Shown: positions 49,073 to 60,716, numbered from the stretch's first letter. The stretch: DNA of 64,000 nt from Ulota crispa (GCA_963920765.1 OY987243.1:1984001-2048000); one strand, 5' to 3'. Notes: generated from the letters alone by a model not told the origin. Program-made: numbers and translations.

Positions 49073-51399
49073 TGAAGTATCCATGTATATATGGACTTTG
49101 CCTATAATTATGGATCATGCAAAACATTGAAAAATCTCTCAATTGTTAAACAAAAGAAGGTAAAATATCATGAGATCTTTGCATGTGTAAACAAAATGGT
49201 AGGAAATCTCTTTATGTTTTAAGAAATCCATGGGAGATATCTTGTTGTTTTTTTTTGTTAATATTTGTGGATTTCGCAAAGTCCATATTTTATTAAATGA
49301 AATCATGATTCTATATGCAAAAAAATCTAGTGTCTATGTGCATGCTCTATTTGCACTACAAGTGTGGAAAAATACAAATTTAGCAACGTAGTGCCCACCT
49401 ATAATCCTTCCATTCATACCAAACAGATACACCAAATGGAAGTATTAGTTCTAACAAGTTCAAAAAGTGAAATATCCCTTTGGAAGAACAATTCAAGTAA
49501 ATTTTATGGAATTTAAGCATGATCATTTTTGCCTTTTAATCAAGGTGAGGTCATTTTGCTGATTTCATGATATACAAGGAAATCAAAATCTAAGACTAAG
49601 TTATGAAGACAAGAAGTCAACGACACTAGACACAATCCAAATTTCTGAACTGTCATAGATAGGATATAATGAAAAAATGTAGGCCTCATAAAATTGAGCT
49701 AGGTCCATCGAGAACATCTGGGAAAAACCCACCACATTAAATTAATGTATCTGACATTCTTATAGCAATCCTAATAATAACACATTCAAAAAGGAATTCC
49801 CTTAGATTGACAAAAAGAGGTTATTCTCAAAAAATGAAATAGCTAAGAAACTATTTTCACTTATAAAATTAGGACATGACATGTACCGATCTACGGATTC
49901 AAGTTGAGTAAAATTGTTCAAAATTTACCAATTTAATGAGAATAATTCTTGTAATTATAACAAAAAGGAAAGAAACAATAGAATCCTCTCCAAAAAGCCC
50001 AAGGTCTTTGTAAATGGTGCATTTTGAAATGAACTCTTCTTTGTGTCAATTAGATTATGTATCTTATATATCATTTTCTATTAAAATTTGTAGATATCTA
50101 CCTCATCATATCATATTCAATCTCCTTTGCCTCTTGTCTCACATCTTCATCCACATTGCTCACCCATATTTGGAAGCCCATATTTGATTCAATTGCTTGT
50201 AGGTACAACTCCAATAAAACCCATTTTTGTTGAAGCAATAATGAAGCATTAGGTACAAAAAACAATGGTTATTTTTCATACTCTTGTTATTTTTATTCTT
50301 CTTTTTTGACAATATGGTTTTCTTTTTTAGGATCTTCATTGAACACCATTCAATAAGATATCCAACCATGAAGGTTAATTACAAGTAATATGAAAATTAC
50401 ACTCTCATTATTGTTCCACTTGCAACATGATTTCTCAAAACAAGACTCCTTTCTATATTATTCAATACTTTTCAAGGAAAATGAACCTTCCATTGTGTTG
50501 CAAGAGAACATCCATTTTCTATAAAGTTCTCAAAGGTATTGAACTCCAAGACATGTCAAATCATGGGTAACAAGGAGCTAGACTACAAAAGGCTTTGTTC
50601 CTTGAGCATTGTTTTGCTTTTCAAATTAGGTACCTAATCAACCTTCTTCATGGTAGCTTCTCTCAATTCAAAGCCTCCTCTAGTCCATAGCCAATAAACA
50701 ACCTCAATACAAGTCTTATTGATTTGTAATGGAGAAGGAAGGGACTTAATTTATGTCATATTACCCATGAGTCTAGTTTGGAATGCAATCATAAAAACAC
50801 AATCTCAAAACGCAAGTTTGATATGTTCAATTCCCTATAAGATTCACACACAAAACAAAAAAATTGTCTCAAGATTTCACCAACTCTTGCATAACTATGC
50901 AAAATTTTGTCCACTCTTCCCAAATGTGGCAAAATTTAATAAGACTTCTTCCATGTTATTAATTATTTTTCTTTCAACGGTACCAAACAAAAAGTGAATC
51001 CCATCATATCAAATTCAAAAACATCAACTCGTTTAGGAGTGTTTATAAAAACTTATGCCGCTCTTGCTCAAGGTTTAGAGAGAGCATGCCTAACCAACAT
51101 CTTGCTTTGACACTACCAAGGCATTATCTTCTTGCAACTTATTTAACCAAAAAAATTGGCATTAACAATAAAAAAATGTCATTTATATATGAATGCCACT
51201 TTTTGTAAGGTTGATCAAGTTTAACCATCCACACAATAAGTTTGATTATTCACATCCAAAAATTTTTATTGTAAAAATGTCAATGAATAACAAAATATTG
51301 ACATGGTTTTGCATGAACTTCCATTTGTCCCATACTACGACTCGACTTTCTTGAACCTGCAAGAGTGTGACATTTTCATACACCGTGTGATGTTTTCAG
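49073..51399. other. AT-rich intergenic DNA, no gene seen
   Basis: The frames at 50160-50369 and 50719-50997 show no motif. About 2.3 kb without a supported feature. Confidence 0.5.
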
Positions 51400-52002
51400 G
51401 AATACATTAGATCGTTCAATGGGACACACTGTCCCTTTTTCAAAATTGAGGAGGACCTGTACAAGCAAACTGGGGGTGTTAAGGGATTGACTAGGGTACC
51501 AAATCTTGTGTATCAAGACTGGATCAGCCCAAGATTTGCAGCCGGCTGGGCATGTCAACTTCACCACAACTCAGATGCAGAACTCCAGCCAGATGTCCGG
51601 GGACTGAGTGTCAGCAGGCATGTGACCCTCGCAATGAACATCCACCATGGCCTGGAATTAGAGCAGCAGTATAGCAAAGCATGGCAAGGGGAGCCCCCCT
51701 TGTGTGTGGAGACATGCTCAATTGCTCATGTTACCATGCCAACGCAGCTTGGGAGGGGACTGGGATCATGGCTCTGCATCTCAAAAGCAGGGATGATAAT
51801 GCTGATGGAGGCCTTGATATTATGGTCGGGGCATGTGGCACTCCCTGAGCTTGCATTGCAGCCATGGATGGGAGTTTATTGGCAGTTTATTGGAGGCAAA
51901 GTGGTCATCACAAGCATCACAAGCACATCAACCTGTCAAGGGCATAGTACAGCAGGGCTGTACGACTACTGCGGTGACAACGACGAGGGTGAAGAGAAAT
52001 GA
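51400..52002 (+). CDS. Exon-like 200-codon open frame, family not recognised
   Basis: A polypyrimidine/CAG acceptor (GATGTTTTCAG) precedes an uninterrupted frame of 200 codons ending TGA at 52000-52002. The first third reads as ordinary protein (EYIRSFNGTHCPFFKIEEDL, YKQTGGVKGLTRVPNLVYQD, then WISPRFAAGWACQLHHNSDA). GC content rises sharply against the flanking AT-rich DNA. The last part (GGKVVITSITSTSTCQGHST...) is lower in complexity, and the C terminus ends in an acidic DNDEGEEK. No initiator ATG context or upstream exon was identified, so this is either the last exon of a gene whose other exons I cannot see, or a captured or stranded fragment. I do not recognise the family. Confidence 0.45.
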   Translation, partial: EYIRSFNGTHCPFFKIEEDLYKQTGGVKGLTRVPNLVYQDWISPRFAAGWACQLHHNSDAELQPDVRGLSVSRHVTLAMNIHHGLELEQQYSKAWQGEPPLCVETCSIAHVTMPTQLGRGLGSWLCISKAGMIMLMEALILWSGHVALPELALQPWMGVYWQFIGGKVVITSITSTSTCQGHSTAGLYDYCGDNDEGEEK

Positions 52003-52503
52003 CATGACCTTGGAATGACCCTCCGCAGCACTCAGCACTTAACAACTCTGCTGAAAAGCCAGTTTCCCACATACCATTGCTGGTTCATCATGCACTGCCC
52101 ATCAAAGTGATTCATTTTGGCATGCATGGGATTCTAGTTCTGATACTGCCCTTTCAGAACCCAGCTCTTCTATCTCTAGGGAGGTTTACTCCATGTCCCC
52201 AGTCTCATTCGATTCCCCAAATCTCGTCTCTGGCCGGTCCCGTTTTTTCCTCTACTGGGGTTTTTTCAGTTGGCCCCAAATTTCATTCTTCGAAAACTTC
52301 CCTCCACTTCCCTATTCCATGTTCCACTTATCAACTCTTCCGCGGGAGCACTTGTGCGCGCACTGCTCACGGTTTTTTTGTATGAAAGGTTGAAACGGTT
52401 TACTGATCTGTTTGTTTTGCCTCTTTACACATACAACAAGCAACTATGCTACAGAATGCTACATCTCTTTGTAGCATTGCCGCTTGAAGTTCCTCTTTAT
52501 ATT
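52003..52503. other. Spacer after the exon-like frame
   Basis: GC is intermediate, with pyrimidine-rich sequence at 52180-52340 that resembles a leader or 3' UTR. The three overlapping frames (52077, 52193 and 52270) are in different phases without motifs and are not accepted as genes. Confidence 0.4.
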
Positions 52504-52920
52504 AAAAAAAGGGGCCGGCTTTTTGCGAAACCTAAATCTAATGAAACGTCATCTGAATACCTTCTATGATGTTTTTTGGGTATGTTCACACTTGGTGTTA
52601 GGAGAGGTATTAACAATATGAATGCAGTTTAAAGGTGTGTCCAAATGCATATAATTTTTCTTTGCTACTACCACTCTTAACACCAAGTGTGATCATACCC
52701 AAAGCTTATTCACATAAAGTTTAAAATAAAAAAAAGAGGTTGACTTCTTGCGCACCCTAAATCTAATGAAATGTTCTTGAAATAGCTTCTCTTAATGCAA
52801 AACCTCCTTCCATAAAATATTGAAAAAAAAGAAAAAAAGGCCGGCTTCTTGCGAACCTTAAATATAATGAAACGTCCTCATAATAGCTTCTCCTGATGCA
52901 AAGCGTCCTCCTATAAAGTC
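52504..52920. repeat. Three diverged tandem units, one split by a small MITE
   Basis: The phrase GGCCGGCTTCTTGCGAACC, then TAAATCTAATGAAACGTC, then ATAGCTTCTC.TGATGCAAA recurs at about 52511, 52737 and 52841. The first unit is interrupted after TTCTATGATG by the 129-bp element at 52575-52703, and its remainder seems to resume at about 52704. Confidence 0.7.
52575..52703. mobile_element. 129-bp MITE with TTTGGGTATG ends
   Basis: Terminal inverted repeats: TTTGGGTATGTTCACACTTG then GTGTTAGGAG; reverse of the right end: TTTGGGTATGATCACACTTG then GTGTTAAGAG. About 30 bp with three mismatches. It is non-coding and sits inside a tandem repeat unit. The target duplication is not clear. Confidence 0.82.
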
Positions 52921-53476
52921 TAGAGCCAACAAACTTGAGACATGGCATTGAACCAGGACTAGGGAGTTGGAGATATGGGACATGGAACACCATATGCACT
53001 CTTTGTTTGGGATGACATTGCCGGATATCATACATAGATGGGATCAACGATTTCTATACAACATACATGGATGTTCAAAACCATGGTGTGACATTACCTT
53101 GATTTTTATGTTCTGCATTTGAGCACTCTCTGCACGGGACATGAGGGGCAAGTGAGACCCCACCCCTTGTCCTCTCCAACCAAGGTTCCTGGTTTTGCTG
53201 CTAAACCTGCCTAGTCAGCTTTGTCCGCGTTAAGGCAAATTTGTTTGACATGGTTGCAGCATGGTATCATACATGCATACTCGGTTTTGGCCATGTGGCC
53301 TCTGCATCCGGAAACTGCAGCAACAAGGGCCATAAGGCCCAGTTGGGCCTTGGATTCCGGCCTCAACATGGTTATTTTTTTTTTGTAAAATGAGTAGCAG
53401 GATGTGTAATTATGTTTTTGAATCTTTTTAAACACCATAATCGGCAAGCATAAAAATCGCTTACATAAAAGACAAG
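52921..53476. other. Spacer, no gene seen
   Basis: GC is moderate at 53100-53380. The minus frames at 52763-53047 and 53211-53519 overlap repeat and MITE sequence and are not supported. Confidence 0.45.
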
Positions 53477-53478
53477 TA

Positions 53479-54044
53479 CTCCCTCTGTCCCAATATAAAG
53501 TTTCAAAAAATTTCTCCATGAGAGTTTAATTGTATTTTTAGTCATTATGCTAGTGACAAATGCATTCTAGAATCAATATATCATTTATCAAATATCTGCA
53601 TAATCTCAAGTTTTTATGTGGTCATTTAAACACCCAATTTCCATGCAAAAAGTATCATATTTGTGCAAAGTTTGTGAAGGTTGCCTGCTCCTCATTATTT
53701 GAGTTTTTGTACTAATGACACATGCATTCTAGAATCAATATACCATTTACCAAATGTGTGCAAAATCTTCAGCTATGATGTTGCCATTTGGGCATCCAAA
53801 TTCCATGCAAAAAGTACCATATTTGTACATGTTGGTAGCTCCTCATTATTAATGATTTAGAGATTAGTAGCAACAATGGTACCTCATATGGGCAAGGCCA
53901 AACTTGTTAGGAGAGGAATGCTTGTTAATGCTCTTTAATTGCTTAACTTGCCCCCATGAGATCATTGAACATGACAAACGCTGGAGCTTTTTAGTGGGAC
54001 AAGAACTATGCCTAATTTGGAGCTTTGTATTGGGACAGAGGGAG
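53479..54044. mobile_element. Stowaway-like MITE
   Basis: Terminal inverted repeats CTCCCTCTGTCCCAATATAA and, on the other strand, CTCCCTCTGTCCCAATACAA, flanked on both sides by TA (53477-53478 and 54045-54046). The CTCCCTCYGTCCC terminus and TA target site are the hallmark of Stowaway MITEs, moved by Tc1/mariner transposases. At 566 bp it is longer than typical copies. The interior holds two diverged direct repeats of about 150-160 bp (units near 53540-53700 and 53702-53852, both with TGCATTCTAGAATCAATATA). Confidence 0.93.
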
Positions 54045-54046
54045 TA

Positions 54047-54873
54047 TTATGTAAGCTTTAGTTAACTTGTGTTTGTATCGTGAATTTGTACAAGGTGAAG
54101 GGCATTTTCACGTGTCCATTTGTCATTGGAAAGGTGTGCTTCCACAAATGCGCACTTATTTACTTTCTATTTTCAAGAGTTCTCTTTCATGTGGAGGGCA
54201 CATGATTGTGCGTATTTTAAATACATCAAGTAGAGGAAAATACGTGCCTTTGGAGATGGATGTATGTAAATCCAATATAGGAAGTGTGTGGCGGGCCAAA
54301 TTATTGTAGTTGGGGTGTTTCCCTATTGAACATTTAAAAAAAAAAAAACAGATTTTCGACCATAATTATTACTTTATTATTCTTATTGTCCTGATGGTGG
54401 AATTGATTTCAGAAATTCAACCAATGAGAGGCGAGGATCAGGACCTTCTTGGGCTCCTCAACGGCTTCGCTACTTACAGCAAATAAAGCGGCCCTAAATT
54501 CCTAAAAATCTAATGGCACCAGAGATTGCATGATTGAACAAACCCATGATCTCGGGTCAGCGTGGCAGCATCCAAATTTTAGGTCAGAAGCTCATGCTCA
54601 TCAATCCCTCTCTCCCCAATCCATTCCAGGCAAAAATCAACCATGTAATTTTAGTATGAAGGGGCAGAAGGGCCCCAGGGCAGGGACCCTACTTGGCAAA
54701 AGGCCGAAACTGAGGAATGGATATGCAAATTAGATCCGTATATGCTGAGTAGCAGAAACAACCCACAGGGTTGTGCACCAGGTAGAGTAATTTATCTATA
54801 TTTTCTGTTTTTTTTTCCCAGAAACCCATGCTATTTGTTCGTCAGTTGACACTCCTTCAGCAGCCTGCAATTC
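54047..54873. other. Spacer, no gene seen
   Basis: 54400-54760 is GC-richer than the flanks but has no frame with domain or splice support (54067-54309 and 54530-54733 rejected). Confidence 0.45.
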
Positions 54874-55525
54874 TTAACCCCTAAATGCCCAAGGCCTTCT
54901 TGAACTTCCTAGCATTTTCCTGAAACTGAATAATCAACCAACATTTTCATAAATTTCATCAAGTTCTTTTCAATTATAACCGTACAAATTCAAACTAAAC
55001 ATGTTAGAGATTACATGGGAAAAGTAAACACAACAATGTTAGTTATAATTTGAAAGATTATGATGTTTCAACATGAGGCTGTTAAAATTGCAATATTGAC
55101 TTGAAGGCTTCTAATTCTCATTTCACATTTCAAATCTAAAAAGTTGGTCACCAAACAAATATGAGGTTTAAGGTCATGACATGTTTAACTCTAATCAAAT
55201 TATACCTTTAAAAATCTACTTCTACATTTTTTAAGATGGATTTCTAGTGTGGATTTTTCTTCAAGCTCTAGTATATTTGAGGCTCATTTTCAAGATCTTC
55301 CAATACTAGAAGACTCAAGATTGCAATGGACACCCTTGTACAAAGTCTTGAGTAGAGAAATCATCAACTTTTATTTTCAAAATTAGAATTTTGATGCTGA
55401 AAATAGACTTTAAAACAAACTTGTAATGAAGAAGAAATACAAAAAATAGTGATTTGGTAAAGCTTTATTCATCTTCAAAGTTTTGTCAATGCCCAAATCT
55501 GGTTGCTTGGGCATTTAGGGGTTAA
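54874..55525 (+). mobile_element. TTAA-flanked element E5 (652 bp)
   Basis: TTAA, then CCCCTAAATGCCCAAGGCCT at the left; GGTTGCTTGGGCATTTAGGGG, split around TTGG, then TTAA at 55522-55525 on the right. It is the same length as E11 (62758-63409) and collinear throughout: CATTTTCATAAATTTCATCAA/CTTTTCATAAATTTCATCAA, ACATGTTAGAGATTACATGG, TGGTCACCAAACAAATATGA/TGGTCATCAAAAAAATATGA, CATTTTCAAGATCTTCCA. It shares its right TTAA with the next element. Confidence 0.85.
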
Positions 55526-55906
55526 AGGATTGTTGTGTGGCCATGACCTACCCACACTATAGCTTCAACAGTAATTATAATGTAGCTTCAACAGTGTTTT
55601 GGTTGATGGGCACCAATAGTATTGCTTCTAAAAGTTTCAAAAGTCCATAGTGCATGCCAACCTCATGAAAATTACAATAAGGGTAACTTGGGACCCACCA
55701 CTATGATTTTGAATTTTCTCACAATTTAGGTTACCTAAAAATATGAGTATATTTGATAAGATTGTTATTTGCCTTCTATGATGGATCATGTGTTTACGGC
55801 CACTTTGGAAAAAAAAAAATAGATGAAAAACAACTTTTTCAGTTGTACATATTGTTATTTCAGGGCAAGAGGATGAAAAATGTCCTCATGGGCGTTTAGG
55901 GGTTAA
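55522..55906 (-). mobile_element. TTAA-flanked element (385 bp), inverted copy of E4
   Basis: It lies between TTAA 55522-55525 and TTAA 55903-55906, both shared with neighbours. Its right end is GGCGTTTAGGGG. Reverse complemented it follows E4 (60713-61098): CATATTTTTAGGTAACCTAA, TTATTGTAATTTTCATGAGG and TGCACTATGGACTTTTG. Confidence 0.78.
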
Positions 55907-56833
55907 CCCCTAAAGGACCATTGTCCCTTCCGGGGATAGGTTGGACTTTGGGCATGTACGTGTGGCTAAACTACTTTGTGTCATTTTTTGAAACTTTTAT
56001 TGAAGGCCAAGGAATTCAAGGATCTATGTGGGCATTTTTTTTTTTTCATTCCGACATTTGATGAAGAAGTTATGCATGAATTTATGAAAATTTGGGGAGG
56101 ACCGCCCTTAAAAACTTCTTTAAAATTTACATTTTTTTAAAAATAAAAATTTGAAACTGGTTCTTCAAACTTTTTTCATATGTCAAAGCTTTGAATCATT
56201 CAATTTCAATCAATGACATGAAAGGTATGAAGAGTTTTTGTTTGCATGCAGTTATGGATCCTCTACTCTAAAATAAACTTTGAAGTCCTTCATTTTACTC
56301 AATTTTTAATATTTTGGAAAAAAAAATTAAACCAAGGGAAGTAAATTGTTTATCGCAACATTATAGCTGTTGGAATTTGCATTTTTCATTTCAATAATTA
56401 ATTCTCAACAATTTAGTGTTTTGACTCATTCTCTACTTCTCTTTACTTACTATTTTTTCCCATGTGTTGTATAGTTCCAATTGATTTGAAAATTCTCCCA
56501 CACATACCTAACTTGATCTCGTACATGGGAAAAATAAAGTGCAACTTTGGGTAGAGCAATTTTTTTGTTATAAGAGGGGCAATGACTTTTGAAATTTTTG
56601 GGCAACATGAAAAAAAACTTTTTTTTCACTTTAGATGTAAATATCTTACTCCTCTCCATCTAGAATGAGCTGATTTTTTCCCCACAAATAAACCTCTTCT
56701 AGTCTAAGGCAAGATCCTGTAGTTGGATTTCCTAATTAACAAAACATAAAATCCCTTTCTACTAAACCTCCTAGAAGTTGCAGTTTTTAGTGATTTTCAC
56801 AAAAAAAAAAGGGCTTGGTCCTTTAGAGGCTAA
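55903..56833 (+). mobile_element. TTAA-flanked element E6 (931 bp)
   Basis: TTAA, CCCCTAAAGGACCATTGTCC at the left; GGGCTTGGTCCTTTAGAGG, then CTAA (a one-base variant of TTAA) at 56830-56833. It is collinear with E7 (44988-45935). Third member of the chain 54874-56833. The minus frames at 56450-56659 and 56771-56956 are spurious. Confidence 0.8.
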
Positions 56834-58102
56834 GGTAGGAATTCCATAAACAATTACCCTCCCTCTACTCGGAGAAGTAGACTGTTCTGAAACCAACAAT
56901 AGCTGGTTTTGAAAAAAGATTCTAAAATATTTTGAAAAGATGCTATTTTCTTGCATTTGATTGATTTACACCTATTTTGGAACAAGGTTCTAGAAGTAAC
57001 CGTTTAAGGTACACCTATGAAACAAGAATAAGGTCTCAATGAAGAATTCACATTTATATTGCACAAAATATTCATTCTTGAGTAGAAAAAACTTCTTTTT
57101 TTTTTACATTCTTTCTTATTGAGCTCAATTTCTCAAGAAATTCCTCATATCTTATTAGGGTAAGTGGCTTATTTTAACCGTTTATGGTATTTCTACCTTA
57201 GCTTTTTTTACATCCCTCACAGCTACATACAGAATGTGTTCTCATATTCATATGTTATTTTAGGAACAATTATCAAACATCGAGTTTCCTTCTTCTTCTT
57301 TTTTATTCATTAGTTCATTTGTCATGGTCTGTATAGTATAGCAGGTGTTTATAATTGAGGAGGAGGCTACAAGCAGTTCCTGTGCAGATGCTTCAAGCAT
57401 CACTATTGCAAGAAAACTTTGTCATCACCAAGAACAATTTTGTGTTGGTTTTTTATAGGGCGAATCACTTGTTTGTTGGCTCTTGATTGCAAGGGCAAAG
57501 GGGAAGGCTTTGCATTAAGAGAAGCTATTTGGAAGAAGTTTGAGTAGGTACCTAGAAAAGTGAGGAACTGTTACAAAAGACAAAGCCTCTCACAGCAAAG
57601 TTGCTTGTTCATCCTACCTATTCAAATTTAGATAATAAATTTTGACCAATTGCAAGTCTATTAATATTCAAAGACCACAAATTAGTCATCGTACGTAGCA
57701 ATAAATTTACAAATTACATGAGAAATTTCATTTATAGAGGAGTTGTTGACCTTGCTGCTTATCTAGAGGGACTAAGGGAGTTTGGAAGTGACTCCAAATT
57801 CTAATTGTGCACTTTATCATTCAAAATTTGAAGATGGTAAGGCTATTCTTTTCATTGTTAATGAGATTACGATTAAATGGGTGATATCCAAACTTGTGTT
57901 TGAATATCATCAAAACAAATATAATGAGTAAGTGCTTACAAGTGTAAATTTAGTACTTGGAAATTTGTACTTGAGAATTTTAACACTTTGGCTAAAAGTG
58001 AGGTCTACATCTTGATTAAAAACAAGTAAATTAAATTTTTGGAGATCCTTTAATCCTTCAATTTCTTCACGTGATAAATTATTGAAAAAACTGTTTTTTT
58101 AA
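56834..58102. other. AT-rich intergenic DNA, no gene seen
   Basis: Nothing recognised in about 1.27 kb apart from A/T runs. Confidence 0.5.
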
Positions 58103-58676
58103 GGGAAAATAAAAGAAATAGGTCTGACAATTGGACATATATCAAAAATTGGCCTCACAATTATAAAAAAATTGAAAATTGGCCTCACCTATACCAAAAT
58201 TAGGCCCTACACCTAAGGTGACCAAAATTTTGTGCATGTTTGTTTATGGAATTTGATATATGCACACCAAGGGGGGGTAAATTTTAGATGTTTACCATCA
58301 AAAGATTTAGTTTAGAACCATGGAAGTTACAATTGAACAACACCTCATAAAAAGCTTATCTAGGGGGCAAATTATTAACCTTTAACCTTGTTTGTAAAAA
58401 AACTAAGTTTTTCCATTGGACATTGTTCAATTGTAACTTCCATTGTGATTCTAAACTAAATCAAGGTCTCTAAATCCAAATCCAAATTCAAACTTTTCAA
58501 ATTCAACTTTTTGATGGTAAGTATCTAAAATTTACCTCCCAAGTGCATGTATATCAAACCCATAAAATATACATGCACAAAATTTTGGTCACCTTAGTTT
58601 CAAGGCCTACTTTTGGTATAGATGAAGCCTATTTTGAAATATGGCCAGTTGTCAGGCTTATTTTTTGAGTTTTCTC
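58103..58676. mobile_element. Foldback MULE-like MITE with perfect 9-bp target duplication
   Basis: Flanks TTTTTTTAA (58094-58102) and TTTTTTTAA (58677-58685) are identical. Ends: GGGAAAATAAAAGAAATAGG, then TCTGACAATTGG; reverse of the right end: GAGAAAACTCAAAAAATAAG, then CCTGACAACTGG. The inverted homology continues inward for more than 200 bp (AAGGTGACCAAAATTTTGTG against its partner; TTTACCATCAAAAG against TTTTTGATGGTAA). 574 bp, non-coding. Confidence 0.85.
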
Positions 58677-59755
58677 TTTTTTTAATGACATGAATAATTT
58701 TATTTTTTTAACTTTTTATTGTTATTTTTATGTCCATACACTATTGTCATGGCACATGTATCGTGAGGATTATAATTTATTTATAGTTACAAGTATTTTG
58801 GCTATTTTAAGCTCGATATCATTGTTGATAGTAAACTTACAATTCACCAAAAAACCTTTATCAAATTCCAATGATAGTTGATGTAAGCATCCATTGATGA
58901 AAGCGTTCGAAGTACAAGTGAATAATAATTTGGTACAAAAAAGATGTTGGTTGTCACAGTTTACAAATGCCAATATTAAACATCTGCACATGTAGTTGAT
59001 CATGTGTTTATGCTTGACATTTACAAGAAAAACAAGACAATTAATATAATTTGTTGGGTAACTTTTCATCCTCCCTTTCTCTACTTTTTCCTCTCCCTCC
59101 TCCTTTTTAATTTTAATTTCTCAGGTTGATAAGAATTTTCAATTTTGTGTGCAAGGTAGATACTTGGTGCTTTATAATAGAGGCTGGTGTTTCAATTCAA
59201 CTACACGTATTTCAGTGATCATATGTTCTTACTATGAATGTACTTTACAATAACAACATTTTTTTTAATTTTTAACCAATACAAATAACTACTGTTGCAA
59301 AATTGTTTTCCACTGTTTCACTACAACATTGAGTTACCATTGCAACGCAATAGGTATTGTTTTTGAAATGTTTCAAGGTTGTTTCAATGGCACGCTATTT
59401 TTGAAATGCACATACATTCGAGCTATAACATTGTCTGCATATTTTTTTAATCGTGGAATATTTTGGATTGTTAATTTAAAAGTATATTAGTAGAGGAGTT
59501 AAAATATAATATAAATGTTATTAACAACATATTACTCAATAGTGCAACCCAGCAATTGATTCATGTTGCAGCTCTTACCAAAAGTAATCAATTTTGAAAT
59601 GTCAAGAATGCAAAGATAGAAAAAAAATCATTTATAGAAGAAAAAAATCACTCTAATAAATTTAGCTCGACTTGAACAAATTCGTTGTTATTAAAATGAA
59701 AAAAGAAAAAAGAAAAAAAAAACCGATCTTCAAATACTGAATTTGTGCAATTGGA
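58677..59755. other. AT-rich intergenic DNA, no gene seen
   Basis: The frames at 58690-58881 (+) and 58770-59069 (-) overlap each other and carry no motif. Confidence 0.5.
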
Positions 59756-60532
59756 TTAACCCCGAAAGCATTGAACATCGTTTTTTTTTTTTTTTTTTGG
59801 CAACATAGCAATTTTGGGCAGCTTATTAGAAGTGAGTTTTTCATTTTTTTAAAAAATTTCACAAATGGTGTATGAGAAACAATTTTAAGGCCCAACAATT
59901 TTCATAGCTTTTGCCTACATGGTTCAAAAATTAATGCATGATATATTATTTTGTTTGTTTGTCAAGCAGACAAAAAGAAAATTTAAAAATTATATATTAA
60001 ACTTGCTCTTTTTTAAAATTTGTTCTTTAGATTAATTTATACATGGGAAGCTTTGAATCATTCAATTTTGATCAATGAGATGAAAGTTATGGAGAGATTT
60101 TGTTTGCAAATTATGGGTTCTCTACTCTAAAACAAACTTTGAAATCCTTTATTTTACTCAATTTTCAATACTTTGGGAAAAAAACAAAACCTAAGGATGT
60201 AAATTGTTAATTACAACATTACACCTGTTGGGATTGGAAATTTTCATTTCCATAATTAAGTTCTTAACAATTTAGTGTTTTGAAACATTCTCTACTTCTT
60301 TTTACTTAATTTTTTTTTCCATGTGTTTTTTATTCCAAATGATTTGAAAGTGTTCAAGTGTGTACCCAAATTGGTTTGAAGAACAAATCCAAAGAGTTAC
60401 AACCATTTTGGAAATTTTTTCATACAAATACGACCTTGTGAAGTGCAGTAGCCTAGATTTTTGCAAGAAAAAAAAAAGACTTTTTTGTCAATTCAAACTT
60501 AAGTATCTTACAATCTACATGGTGAAAATTTC

Positions 60533-60574
<42 letters not shown>

Positions 60575-60716
60575 ATATTTTGATACTAGTGTAGTACAAG
60601 ATCTTACTACTACAAGTATCAAAAAATGTTTTTTTCTAAAATTTTATAAATGTACTAGAAATGACAATTTTGGAGCGGTTTTGGTGAAAATCTTAGCTTT
60701 GAACTTTAGAGGTTAA
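59756..60716 (+). mobile_element. TTAA-flanked element E3 (961 bp)
   Basis: TTAA (59756), CCCCGAAAGCATTGAACATC at the left; GCTTTGAACTTTAGAGG then TTAA at 60713-60716 on the right. It is collinear with the reverse complement of E2. Near its end it has a 37-bp poly-T run (60536-60572), which creates spurious frames rich in Phe. It is followed immediately by E4, sharing the TTAA. Confidence 0.8.

Noticed and set aside
54874-54890. CCCTAAA in the TTAA-element termini as interstitial plant telomere repeats
   Set aside because: Only single units occur, always in the fixed context of an inverted terminus next to TTAA, never in tandem.
60360-60716. 118-codon plus-strand frame inside E3
   Set aside because: It runs through a 37-bp poly-T tract (poly-Phe) within a non-coding element.
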